Of a stretch of 26,467 nucleotides of DNA, positions 13,895-21,312 are shown in pieces. The DNA lies in assembly GCA_934590165.1 (NCBI GenBank), contig CAKTOO010000027.1, positions 1 to 26,467 on the forward strand, written 5' to 3'. The translations under genes and the position numbers were made by a program. The notes under the pieces are model-generated. The model was not told the origin of the DNA, did no database searches, and saw only the letters and a list, made by a program, of their open reading frames with translations. Each line of letters starts with the position of its first letter. Position 1 is the stretch's first letter. This DNA is from an uncultured Dysosmobacter sp. (GTDB taxonomy: Bacteria > Bacillota > Clostridia > Oscillospirales > Oscillospiraceae).

Positions 13895-14629
13895 TCATGC
13901 TGCCTTTTCCAGCTCGGCCCGAATACGTTCCCGTGCCAGCTCCGCGTAGGTGTCTGTGACTTCGATGCCGGTGGCGGTATAGCCCTCCTGCACAGCCGCC
14001 AGCACCGTGGTGCCGCTGCCGGCAAAGGGGTCCAGAATATGTCCGCCCGGTTCCGTGATCTTCACGATGTCCCGCATCAGCTGCAGCGGCTTCTCCGTCA
14101 GATGGATGCGGCTCTGTGGATTGCCGTATTTGAACACCCCCGGCAGACACGGGACCGGGCGGCTGATGGGCATATCGCCGTTGAAGCCCCAGACGATATA
14201 TTCCGCCTGCTGGCGGAAGCGCCCCTTCTGAGGGCGGCTGTTGCCCTTATCCCAAACTGCGGTGCCTCGCCAGATCCAACCGGCCCACTGGAGAGCGTCT
14301 GTCGCCGCGGGAAGCTGCCGCCAGTCGATAAACATACATACCGGCGCACCGCTCTTGCATACCTTTCGCGCTTCATACAACCACTCCGCCGCCCAGCGGG
14401 TCCAAGAGCGCTGGTCCTTGGCGTCCCCATCGAAAGGGGGCGGTGCGTTCTCGCCCATGCTGGAATACTTCCGGGCGGTGGATTTGTTTTTTTCCGCCTG
14501 GGTGCGCCCACCGGACGCATAGGGCGGATCGGTGATGACCGCGTCAAAGGTGTTGGGGGCAAAGGTCCCCAGCACCTTCAGGGCATCCCCCTGGAGGATG
14601 CTCCATTTCTGATTATCGCTCATGCTCAT
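13895..14629 (-). CDS. DNA methyltransferase (beta-type amino methylase)
   Basis: A 244-aa SAM-dependent methylase of adenine N6 or cytosine N4. The catalytic motif TDPPY is at residues 33-37 and the SAM-binding motif DPFAGSGTT at 200-208; catalytic before SAM motif is the beta order. The target-recognition region lies between. TEKPLQL before the SAM motif is also typical. ATG 14629 has AAGGAG and overlaps the preceding frame by ATGA. No restriction endonuclease is encoded nearby, so it is a solitary element methylase, likely for anti-restriction or regulation. The longer frame to 14788 is a shadow. Confidence 0.92.
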   Translation of the reverse strand: MSMSDNQKWSILQGDALKVLGTFAPNTFDAVITDPPYASGGRTQAEKNKSTARKYSSMGENAPPPFDGDAKDQRSWTRWAAEWLYEARKVCKSGAPVCMFIDWRQLPAATDALQWAGWIWRGTAVWDKGNSRPQKGRFRQQAEYIVWGFNGDMPISRPVPCLPGVFKYGNPQSRIHLTEKPLQLMRDIVKITEPGGHILDPFAGSGTTVLAAVQEGYTATGIEVTDTYAELARERIRAELEKAA

Positions 14630-14880
14630 GCTTCTCCTTCTTTTTCGTTCGATTTTCGCAGGGCGGAGACAGCTCCGTTTCCACATATTCGCTGATGATG
14701 CCCAGTGCTTCCTCGTAGCTGTGGCACGCTCCGCCCATGATGCGGGATGCCGTCCTGCGTCAACAGGTCGTTGATGCCATCCAGCCACTCCCGCACCTCG
14801 CCGCCGCAGCCCTGCAGCACCAGTCCCTCCTGATGCTCCATGTCCCGCAGAGCGTCTGCGGTGATCCTCTCAATTGGCAT
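14615..14880 (-). pseudogene. Element accessory protein remnant with internal deletion
   Basis: The N-terminus from ATG 14880 (PIERITADALRDMEHQEG, VLQGCGGEVREWLDGIN, LLTQDG) matches the start of a common conjugative-element protein of unknown function. Just after LLTQDGI, near 14745, the family sequence jumps to its C-terminal end in another frame: SYEEALGIISEYVET, then a tail ending KKKEKHEHER at about 14615. About 100 middle codons are missing and the frame is broken. The continuing original frame ends at 14626, overlapping the methyltransferase start. The start codon directly abuts the stop of the gene at 14881. Confidence 0.7.
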
Positions 14881-15654
14881 TTATCTCTCCTTTCTTTTGG
14901 GATGCCGTGCAGGCGGCGTCCGTCCAATGGTTTTCTGATCCGTCATCACGGGGATGCCCAGCTCACCGGCTTTGTAGATCTCCTGCCACATCCCATCCGT
15001 CCAGACCGGACCGTACACATTCATCTGCTGGCAGGATTCCAGAAGACGCAGCCCCATCGCCCTGGCTTTCTCGTCCTGGGCAGGATCGGTGGGATCTGCG
15101 ACAGGTGGAAACAGCAGGTGCGGGCAGATGGGGATATCGCCGTCCGCGAACACCTCCTGCGCTTTCTGCCGCGCAAACTCCACATTGTTTGCCACATCGC
15201 CCCGCAGCGGAGCACAGATATAGACCAGCTTGGGGCCGTTCCGTTCCAGCTCCGGCGTGCGCTCCCGGAATGCGGACAGATACTGTCCGACGGCATCCCG
15301 CAGAGCGGCATAGTCCGCGGCAGTGGGGAGATAGGCGTACCACTCCACTTTTCCGTAGTCATCCCACAGGTGGGGAATGACCCCGCTGCGGAAGTTGGGA
15401 TTGTTCGGCACCTGCTTTTTACCCCAGACATCCTGAAAGCGCAGCAGCGTCCGGTCCACCACGCCCTCCGTGCGGTTGAGCGCCGTGAGGCGGATGGCGT
15501 CATATTGGCTGGAGATATGGGTAGAGAGAAACTCCGCCCGCACACGCAGGTCCTTTCCGAGATCTCCCACGCACACACGACCGGAAAATTGAGGCCGATC
15601 TACGAGAACGCTGTGTTCAAACAGCTTTCGCAGCTCTTGCTCATACACGGTCAT
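14881..15654 (-). CDS. Element protein with DUF4406-like nucleoside-deoxyribosyltransferase fold
   Basis: A 257-aa protein. The C-terminal half (from about residue 140) has LVYICAPLRGD, a helix with NNVEFARQKA, then ICPHLLFPP and VWTDGMWQEI, the pattern of DUF4406/DUF7768 proteins related to nucleoside 2-deoxyribosyltransferases. The N-terminal half is element-specific with no clear fold. The role is unknown; such proteins are frequent in phages and conjugative elements. Its ATG overlaps the stop of the upstream gene (ATGA) and its stop directly abuts the next ATG, so the genes are translationally coupled. The C-terminus HPKRKER encodes the downstream ribosome binding site. Confidence 0.8.
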   Translation of the reverse strand: MTVYEQELRKLFEHSVLVDRPQFSGRVCVGDLGKDLRVRAEFLSTHISSQYDAIRLTALNRTEGVVDRTLLRFQDVWGKKQVPNNPNFRSGVIPHLWDDYGKVEWYAYLPTAADYAALRDAVGQYLSAFRERTPELERNGPKLVYICAPLRGDVANNVEFARQKAQEVFADGDIPICPHLLFPPVADPTDPAQDEKARAMGLRLLESCQQMNVYGPVWTDGMWQEIYKAGELGIPVMTDQKTIGRTPPARHPKRKER

Positions 15655-16301
15655 CGCTCCACACCTCGTTTCTTTTTCGTTTTTGTTTTCATGGGACTTA
15701 CTTCTTTTTGCAGAGGTTTCAAGGTCTCACGCCCGATGCCGCAGATCACGCTGTGGCTCTTGCCGCTCAGGACAAAGGTATCCCTTGTATCGTTGCGGAC
15801 TTCCTCGCAGGGCAGGATCACGGCAGAACCGGTGATGCGGATATCCCCCTGCACCGTGCCATACACCTTGCAGCTGCCGGACAGGATGGGAGTCCCCATC
15901 GTATGGGGATCGTGAATGATCTGCGCGTTTCCGGAAGCCAGCGCTTTTCCGGTCATGGAGGCCCCGCGGAGATAGGCGTTGTCCTCGGCGCGGCTATGGC
16001 CGCTCATCACGCTGCCTTTGGAAACATAGGCGCTGCCACAGGCAATGGCATCGCCCCGCAGACAGGCATCCCGATCCACATAGGCGTCACCCGCTGCAAT
16101 GGCGTCATCGAAGATCCATGCGCAGTCTCCCGGCTCCGCGGACAGATTGCTCTCGCTTTCCACGAAACCGCCTATGTCGCCTGCGCGGATCTCGCCGCAG
16201 ATATCCCGCAGCACACGGATGCGGTGCAGGAACGGATATTCCTCATGGGCCATGTCTGTGATCTCATATTTCTGATTGCTGATGATTCTCATCTCCTTCA
16301 T
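15651..16301 (-). CDS. Element protein with hexapeptide-like beta-helix repeats
   Basis: A 216-aa protein whose middle (about residues 45-160) is built of short degenerate repeats such as GDAIACGSAYVSKGS and ASMTGKALASGNAQI, the pattern of a left-handed beta-helix. The N-terminus YEITDMAHEEYPFLHRIR is conserved in conjugative-element homologues recalled from memory. The function is unknown; it lacks the transferase hallmarks needed to call an acyltransferase. The lysine-rich tail ends KKKRGVER and overlaps the next gene by four bases. ATG 16301 is chosen; the next ATG at 16292 is too close to the AAGGAG site. Confidence 0.75.
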   Translation of the reverse strand: MKEMRIISNQKYEITDMAHEEYPFLHRIRVLRDICGEIRAGDIGGFVESESNLSAEPGDCAWIFDDAIAAGDAYVDRDACLRGDAIACGSAYVSKGSVMSGHSRAEDNAYLRGASMTGKALASGNAQIIHDPHTMGTPILSGSCKVYGTVQGDIRITGSAVILPCEEVRNDTRDTFVLSGKSHSVICGIGRETLKPLQKEVSPMKTKTKKKRGVER

Positions 16302-16395
16302 TCAAATTGCTTTCCTGTTTGGAATGCTTTGTATGGATTTCTTCCTTTTTTTGAAATCATGATCATCCTCTCTGATTCTGTTTTTGCTGGCAGTA

Positions 16396-16424
16396 TTGTC
16401 AGCAGGTGGGGAGTCTGCTATAAT
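16396..16424 (+). promoter_or_regulatory. Promoter of the HU gene
   Basis: TTGTCA (16396-16401), 17-bp spacer, consensus TATAAT (16419-16424). AGCAG...CTGCT forms a dyad across the spacer. Confidence 0.75.
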
Positions 16425-16472
16425 AGCGCATATCATTTCCGGTCATTTTAGATATAAAGGAGACGAAATACG

Positions 16473-16745
16473 ATGAATAAAACAGAACTGATCACCGCCA
16501 TGGCGGAAGCCAGCGGCCTTACCAAGAAGGACTGTGACGCCGCTCTGAATGCGTTTGTCGACACGCTGCAGACTGCGTTGAAGTCCGGTGACAAGGTACA
16601 GCTGCTGGGCTTCGGCACCTTCGAGGTGAAGGAGCGCGCCGCCCGCACCGGCAAGAATCCGGCCACCGGAGCCACCATTGAAATCCCCGCTTCCAAAGCG
16701 CCGGCTTTCAAACCCGGCAAGGCATTCAAGGATTCCGTGCAGTGA
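16473..16745 (+). CDS. hup: HU-family DNA-bending protein
   Basis: A 90-aa, full-length HU/IHF-family histone-like protein. The N-terminal helices MNKTELITAMAEASGLTKKD are followed by LLGFGTFEVKERAARTG, RNP-like KNPATGATIEIPASKAP (arm that wraps DNA) and the C-terminal FKPGKAFKDSV. It binds and bends DNA without strong sequence preference and may help recombination or element maintenance. AAGGAG precedes ATG 16473; it has its own promoter and terminator and faces opposite to the neighbouring element genes. Confidence 0.96.
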   Translation: MNKTELITAMAEASGLTKKDCDAALNAFVDTLQTALKSGDKVQLLGFGTFEVKERAARTGKNPATGATIEIPASKAPAFKPGKAFKDSVQ

Positions 16746-16750
16746 TAACA

Positions 16751-16782
16751 CGCCCGCGAGAGACGATCTCTCGCGGGCCTTT
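16751..16782. terminator. Terminator between HU and metK
   Basis: A perfect 12-bp stem (16752-16763 with 16767-16778) followed by CTTTTC on the plus strand. It lies between convergent genes and may serve both. Confidence 0.85.
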
Positions 16783-16786
16783 TCTG

Positions 16787-17944
16787 TTATCGGTCCGATA
16801 CGCCCATGTCCTTGGCACGACAGGCACATTCCAGCACCTCTGTCATATCCGTGCGCTCCCAGGGCGCGTCCGCATGGGTGAAGTGACCGTAATTGCAGAA
16901 CTTTTGGAACATAGGCTGATCCAGTCCCAGCGTTCCGATCATGCCGTCCGGCGTCAGGTTGAATACCGTGCGGACAGCCTGTTCCAGCACATCATCGGAA
17001 TAGATGCCGGTATGCTCCGTATCCACCGTCACCGCCACAGGCTGTGCCTTGCCGATGGCATAGGCAAGGCTGATGGTGCAGCGCTTGGCCAGTCCTGCCG
17101 CTACGATATTCTTGGCAATGTAACGGGCCATGTACGCGCCGCTGCGGTCCACCTTCGTTCCATCTTTGCCGGACAGCGCGCCGCCGCCATGAGGGACGAG
17201 GCCGCCGTAGGTATCCACCATCAGCTTGCGTCCGGTGAGTCCGTTGTCCGCTTCAAAACCGCCCTGGACAAATCGACCGGAGGGATTGACCAGCACTTCG
17301 GTATGCTCGTCCAGCGGAAGCTCCTGCATGGCGGGTCGGATCACATGGCGCAGGATGTCCCGGCGCAGTTCCGGCAGGGGCAGTTCTTCCTCATGCTGGC
17401 AGGATACCACCACTGCGGCAATGCGGTACGGGACTCCAGAGCGGTATTCCACAGACACCTGCGCCTTGCCGTCCGGACGCAGGCCGGGGATGATGCCCTG
17501 TCTGCGGGTATCGGTCAACAGGCGGGTCAGTCGATGCGCCAGCACCACAGGCAGGGGCAGCAGCTCCTTTGTTTCATCGCAGGCAAAGCCGTACAGGATC
17601 CCCTGATCTCCTGCGCCGGTCTCCGTGCCGCCGCACACAGCTTCCGCAATGTCGGGACTCTGCTCATGGGTGATGACCTCCACCTCATAGTCACTGCCGC
17701 CGTATCCGGCTTCCCGCACCGTTCTGCAAATAATGGCAGGGATATCCGGAATCTTCGCTGCCGTGATCTCGCCTGCGGCGATGATCTTTCCGGCTGTGGC
17801 CATGACCTCGCAGGCAACGCGGGCAGCGGCGTCCTGCGTAAGACAGGCATCCACCACCGCGTCCGCGATGGTGTCGCAGAGCTTGTCGGGATGTCCCTCG
17901 GTGACTGACTCAGCAGTCAGAATGCGGTTATCTTTCATATTCAT
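16787..17944 (-). CDS. metK: S-adenosylmethionine synthetase on the mobile element
   Basis: A 385-aa methionine adenosyltransferase, making SAM from methionine and ATP. Signatures: TEGHPDKLCDTIADAV at the N-terminus, GAGDQGILYGFACDET (ATP-binding), GLTGRKLMVDTYGG and HGGGALSGKDGTKVDRSG in the active site. All main catalytic residues appear present. The sequence is somewhat divergent from housekeeping MetK, for example LCDTIADAV where VADQISDAI is usual. It overlaps the upstream DUF3846 gene by 17 bases and has AAGGAG before ATG 17944. Sited with a DNA methyltransferase and other element genes, it is likely an accessory copy feeding methylation. A chromosomal metK elsewhere is expected but cannot be seen. 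Confidence 0.95.
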   Translation of the reverse strand: MNMKDNRILTAESVTEGHPDKLCDTIADAVVDACLTQDAAARVACEVMATAGKIIAAGEITAAKIPDIPAIICRTVREAGYGGSDYEVEVITHEQSPDIAEAVCGGTETGAGDQGILYGFACDETKELLPLPVVLAHRLTRLLTDTRRQGIIPGLRPDGKAQVSVEYRSGVPYRIAAVVVSCQHEEELPLPELRRDILRHVIRPAMQELPLDEHTEVLVNPSGRFVQGGFEADNGLTGRKLMVDTYGGLVPHGGGALSGKDGTKVDRSGAYMARYIAKNIVAAGLAKRCTISLAYAIGKAQPVAVTVDTEHTGIYSDDVLEQAVRTVFNLTPDGMIGTLGLDQPMFQKFCNYGHFTHADAPWERTDMTEVLECACRAKDMGVSDR

Positions 17945-18315
17945 GCTTCTCCTTCTTCGTTGGTTTCTTTTGTGCTTGCGGCTGTTTCGGAACAGAAAGG
18001 ATCATTTCATGGCTGTATTTGTCCTGATACTTTTCGATCTGCTGCTCCGTCAGCGAGGCAAAATCATCCTCTTTAAGACCGGCAATAAAAAATGTGCCGC
18101 AGACAATGTCATACGGCACACCGTGATCATCGGTCAGGGCGCGTCCACGGCAGGCCCAGCAGCTTGCCCTCGTCATTGCAGACGAGGGCCACCGGGTCAT
18201 CGAAGGGGCAAACTGCCTGAATGGTGCCGCCTACCAGTTCCTGCATGGCAGAAAGGGTGTGGTCGATCTCCTGCACCGCAGGCAGTTCCATGGGGCGCAC
18301 CACAAGGACTTTCAT
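17928..18315 (-). pseudogene. DUF3846-like element protein, frameshifted
   Basis: The N-terminal part from ATG 18315 reads MKVLVVRPMELP, HTLSAMQELVGGTIQAV and DDPVALVCNDEGKLLGLP, the start of DUF3846 proteins found in conjugative elements. Near 18145 the frame breaks (apparent two-base loss). The rest continues in another frame as RALTDDHGVPYDIVCGTFF and ends in a lysine-rich tail KKPTKKEKHEYER at 17928, overlapping metK. The function of the family is unknown. If the indel is a sequencing error, the intact product would be about 128 aa. Confidence 0.75.
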
Positions 18316-18356
18316 TTTTCCTGTGTTGATATGGGTTCCTCCTTCCCAAAAGAAAA

Positions 18357-18388
18357 GCGGCAGCGACAGATTCCTCTGCCGTTGCCGC
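18357..18388 (-). terminator. Terminator after the 88-aa gene
   Basis: A 14-bp stem (18357-18370 with 18375-18388, two G-U pairs) followed on the minus strand by TTTTCTTTT. Confidence 0.8.
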
Positions 18389-18400
18389 AAATGGTGATTC

Positions 18401-18667
18401 TTATTCTTTTTTTGATGCCAGCGTCCGGGTCTTCAGCAGGGCATTCTCCAACGCCCGATGATCTTCATGCTCCGGCCACCATTGGGGGCGCAGGAATCCC
18501 AGCGTCGCAGCCGCCCATTCATAATCGGTCCGTTCCAGTGCGCCGCCCAGCAGCTCCTGCCGGAATTTCCGGTGCCGTTCCCGCACCGCCGGGTCCACGC
18601 TGTCCCGTTCCAGATACGGTTCCAGAAAGCCGCCGAGGACAGCTGCTTCCTCCGTTGTATAAAACAT
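18401..18667 (-). CDS. Small element protein of unknown function
   Basis: An 88-aa soluble protein with GGAGGCGGAT before ATG 18667. It starts MFYTTEEAAVLGGFLEPYLE and has a central YEWAAATLGFLRPQWW. No family is recognised. It is separated from the DUF3846 remnant by a terminator, so it forms a single-gene unit. The next gene upstream, at 18814, is divergent. Confidence 0.65.
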   Translation of the reverse strand: MFYTTEEAAVLGGFLEPYLERDSVDPAVRERHRKFRQELLGGALERTDYEWAAATLGFLRPQWWPEHEDHRALENALLKTRTLASKKE

Positions 18668-18749
18668 ATCCGCCTCCCTTTCACAAACAGGGGATATTGT
18701 AACACACGCGGCGGAAAATGAACACCTCTTTTTTCACTCCGACTGTCTG

Positions 18750-18778
18750 TTGCGCGGATACCGCGCCTGTGATACACT
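18750..18778 (+). promoter_or_regulatory. Promoter of the 69-aa membrane protein gene
   Basis: TTGCGC (18750-18755), 17-bp spacer, TACACT (18773-18778), on the plus strand. Confidence 0.55.
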
Positions 18779-18813
18779 GTGCTTACGAACAAAAATATGA
18801 GGAGGCGACTGTG

Positions 18814-19023
18814 ATGATATGGTTTTGGGAGCTTTCATGGCTGTGGAAAATGCTTGGCATCGCTTTACTGGTTTCCGCGGTATGCGTCGCCGCGGCCGCG
18901 CTGATCGGCAAGGCGGCAAAAATCCGCCCCGGCAAAAAGGTTTTCCTGCTCGTTGGGATCTTGGCCTTTGTGATCTCTATTCTGGTGATCTTCTTTCTTG
19001 CACAGACGCCGGCGCTGCTCTGA
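18814..19023 (+). CDS. Small two-helix membrane protein
   Basis: A 69-aa protein with GGAGGCGAC before the start; ATG 18814 is favoured, and the adjoining GTG 18811 is possible. It has two hydrophobic helices (about residues 12-32 and 43-64) joined by a basic loop KAAKIRPGKK. No family is recognised. Its stop comes two bases before the stop of the convergent gene at 19025, so the two genes nearly touch. Confidence 0.65.
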   Translation: MIWFWELSWLWKMLGIALLVSAVCVAAAALIGKAAKIRPGKKVFLLVGILAFVISILVIFFLAQTPALL

Positions 19024-19024
19024 G

Positions 19025-19528
19025 TTACCGCTCCGGCCCTCTGTTTCGCTCAGGTGCTCGCTTTGGCTTGTCGATCCTGCCGCTCCACACCTCGTCAATG
19101 GTCCTGCTCCACGCATCCCGAAGGGAGTCCACCGGCAGGCCGTTGGCTTCAAAGCCTCGCTGGATCACGCGGTAATAATATGGGGACGGCAGTGCAGGCT
19201 GGTGGCAATACGGCTCTGCCATGATATAGACCATGACGGGGATCTCTGCACCGGCCGCGTCTTTAACCGTCATCGTTTCTTTCGTGTAGTGGCGGGGATA
19301 CCCCTCATAGCGGTCCAGAGACTGTTCGCAGTTTGGCGTGAGCTTCCACAGCAATCCATAGACAGCGCTGCCTTTTTTCGGCGCAACGGTAGCAAAGCCG
19401 CTGCCGCGGAAGCGCAGTTCGTAATTTTCCAGCCTGACTGGGCCTACGATCTCGGCATCCGGACAGCGCTGCGCCATCTGCTCCAGATCAAGGTTGCTGC
19501 CGTAGGCAAAATACAGGTTTTCCTCCAC
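19025..19528 (-). CDS. Gamma-glutamylcyclotransferase-like (AIG2/GGCT) protein
   Basis: A 167-aa protein of the GGCT-like fold. It begins ENLYFAYGSNLDLEQM, whose YGSNL loop binds the substrate gamma-glutamyl group, and has LDRYEGYPRHY with the likely catalytic Glu. These enzymes release 5-oxoproline from gamma-glutamyl amides; substrate here unknown. The basic, disordered tail ends RNRGPER. The start is GTG, with GGAGGTGTGAC overlapping the end of the preceding frame, indicating translational coupling. Confidence 0.85.
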   Translation of the reverse strand: MEENLYFAYGSNLDLEQMAQRCPDAEIVGPVRLENYELRFRGSGFATVAPKKGSAVYGLLWKLTPNCEQSLDRYEGYPRHYTKETMTVKDAAGAEIPVMVYIMAEPYCHQPALPSPYYYRVIQRGFEANGLPVDSLRDAWSRTIDEVWSGRIDKPKRAPERNRGPER

Positions 19529-19529
19529 G

Positions 19530-20125
19530 TCACACCTCCAGCATCGTCAGAGCGCCAAAGCGTTCCAGATGACGGAGCAGGGCTGCCGCCTGTGTCTCCG
19601 CATCGCCATCCGGCAGCGGACAGTCCATTCCCGTGGTGCGGATGACATTATTCTGTACAAACCAGATGTATGATGTACCGCATCCTCATACAGCGGCCCA
19701 GCATTCAGAAACTGCCGGATCACCTGGGCTGCGATGCCCCGCTTACGAAGATAGGCGAAAACCCTTTTGTCATCCGCATTGCGAGTCGGCAGGGAAAACT
19801 CCTGTTTCTGGCTGATCGGCTTTGGCTGCGGAACGGGCGCGTCTCTGGCTTTCCCGTGGAAGGTCAGCAGGTACTCCACCGCTTCCGGAAAGGATTTTCC
19901 GCAAAACTGCTGGAGAAAGGTAATGGCATCCCCGCCGGTATTCTGGGAATACCGGAACCAGGTACGCCGGTCCTTGATTCGCAGGCTGTCCATCTCTGCG
20001 GTAGTGCGGAAGCGTCCCACGCGCTTGACCTGATAGCCGAGGTGGGAGAGCAATTCCGGCAGGTCCGTTTCTCTGGTGATCTGCATTTCTGTGTCTGTGA
20101 AGCGATTTCTGATCTCGCTTTCCAT
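19530..20125 (-). pseudogene. DUF3991/toprim-type element protein, broken
   Basis: From ATG 20125 (GGAGG eight bases upstream) the protein matches the start of element proteins with a DUF3991 domain. Recognisable parts: ETDLPELLSHLGYQVKR, WFRYSQNTGGDAITFL, FPEAVEYLL, KRGIAAQVIRQFLNAG and LYEDA. The toprim part that should follow is missing. After LYEDA (near 19690) the frame becomes nonsense, while a neighbouring frame reads sensible sequence (VIRTTGMDCPLPDGDAETQA, LLRHLERFGALTMLEV) to TGA at 19530, two bases before the next gene. So a deletion appears to join two gene fragments out of frame. The remnant may still be translated to 19547. Confidence 0.7.
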
Positions 20126-20155
20126 GATGCGTGCCTCCTTTCTGATGAAACGCAA

Positions 20156-20202
20156 AAAGCCGCCCTGGGCATCTGATGATCTCAGATGCCCAGGGCGGCT
20201 TT
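20156..20202 (-). terminator. Very strong terminator hairpin
   Basis: A perfect 21-bp stem (20156-20176 with 20182-20202) with a 5-base loop, followed on the minus strand by a T run (GGCTTTTTGCG). It lies between the lipoprotein gene and the DUF3991 remnant. Confidence 0.85.
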
Positions 20203-20335
20203 CTCCATGTATGATTTGTTTTTTTACTTCGGCGTTTGCGGGCTTACACGGCGTTATCTTCGTCGGGGGTGTCCGTATCCGCAGTGTCTGCTTTATCGGC
20301 CACACGGGGCGCGACAGGGGGCTGTGCGGGGTTAT

Positions 20336-20379
20336 AAAAGGAAGCAGGAAGTCTGTTTCCGAAGAAGCAGACCTCCTGC
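20336..20379 (-). terminator. Terminator of the DUF4300 lipoprotein gene
   Basis: A 12-bp stem (20344-20355 with 20368-20379, one G-U pair) extended through a TTC/GAA helix and capped by a C(TTCG)G tetraloop, then TTCCTTTT on the minus strand. It begins 12 bases after the stop codon. Confidence 0.75.
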
Positions 20380-20391
20380 CTTATGTGCTGC

Positions 20392-21312
20392 TTATGACGC
20401 ACTGTCCAACGGGCTTGGGCGGTATCCATCCATAAGTTCATCATTTTCCATGATGAAGGGACGTGTCGTATCCTGTCCCCATGCGGTATCGTATTTTTCC
20501 ATCAGATAATCGCTCAGTTCGGTTCTGTTCTGAATCTTCACCAGGCGGTACGGCTCCTGAAAGGCGATCTTTTCAATGAAGTACAGACTTCCGTCCTCTG
20601 CCGGCAGTAATACGCCCACGTGCCCGATGAACAGCGTATTGTCCGTATCCGAAAATCGGTCATGGAGGACAACGGAGATCAGACGGGCGGAACTGTCCTC
20701 AAAGGAAATACCGCGCTCCGACCAGCCCGCCCGAAGCGCTTTGACCTGATCCGCCACCTCCGTGGTATCTGCGGCAGTTACCGGCGCAAACAATGCGCAG
20801 AACTTGGACGTGCTGTCCCCGCAGAGAACGGCGGGATCTGCGGCCAGCGTTTCAAGATCCATAAAGAGGGAGTCCTCGCCCTGCGTTTCCGGCTGATCCA
20901 CTCCGGCGGTGACAAACTCACCGAACAGGCTGAAGGCTGTGATCCGGCAGTTATAGCCGGGGAAGCTGCCGTTCTTCTCCGTCCACAGATCTTGCATCTC
21001 ATAGGGGTCATATCTGGTCTCGGTGGGAGCGGCGCTCTCAAACCCGCCTGTCAGCCATTCGCTCTTGACGCTGGCATTGAACTGATCCACGCAGTCCAGC
21101 AGCAGCTTTGTTCGGGTCTCATCCACATTGGCATCTGCAAGCGCTTCAGTGAGCAGCTTGCGCGAGTCCGCGTCCGTCAGATTGGAGTACGTTACGGTTT
21201 CCAGCGGCGGCTGCGTTGAATCCGGCTCGGCTTGCTGCCCACAGCCTGAGAGTGCCATGAGGAGGAAGCTGACTACCAGAAGCGTGGTCAGGGAATTTCG
21301 TTTCAGTTTCAT
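20392..21312 (-). CDS. DUF4300-family lipoprotein
   Basis: A 306-aa secreted lipoprotein. The signal peptide is MKLKRNSLTTLLVVSFLL followed by the lipobox ALSGC, so the mature protein would be lipid-anchored at the Cys on the outer face of the membrane. The region after it matches DUF4300: TYSNLTDADSRKLL, VDQFNASV, YDPYEMQDLW, YNCRITAFSL, then a C-terminal half with SLYFIEKIAFQEPYR. The function of the family is not known. ATG 21312 is preferred because it gives a standard signal peptide and follows GGAAAGG; the frame is open to 21336. The protein is transcribed alone: a terminator follows directly. Confidence 0.85.
   Translation of the reverse strand: MKLKRNSLTTLLVVSFLLMALSGCGQQAEPDSTQPPLETVTYSNLTDADSRKLLTEALADANVDETRTKLLLDCVDQFNASVKSEWLTGGFESAAPTETRYDPYEMQDLWTEKNGSFPGYNCRITAFSLFGEFVTAGVDQPETQGEDSLFMDLETLAADPAVLCGDSTSKFCALFAPVTAADTTEVADQVKALRAGWSERGISFEDSSARLISVVLHDRFSDTDNTLFIGHVGVLLPAEDGSLYFIEKIAFQEPYRLVKIQNRTELSDYLMEKYDTAWGQDTTRPFIMENDELMDGYRPSPLDSAS

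Noticed and set aside
14630..14788. N-terminal extension of the DNA methyltransferase
   Set aside because: The extra residues are a shadow of the upstream remnant gene, and ATG 14629 has the proper ribosome binding site.
16302..16472. Possible SAM riboswitch near the metK block
   Set aside because: No SAM-box stems or conserved bases were recognised; the region is explained by the HU promoter.
16742..17908. 388-codon plus-strand open frame
   Set aside because: It is antisense to metK and starts inside the HU terminator.
20244..20444. Minus-strand frame ending in a Pro/Asp-rich tail
   Set aside because: It begins inside the lipoprotein gene and reads through that gene's terminator. It may be the tail of a deleted gene, but there is no support for translation.
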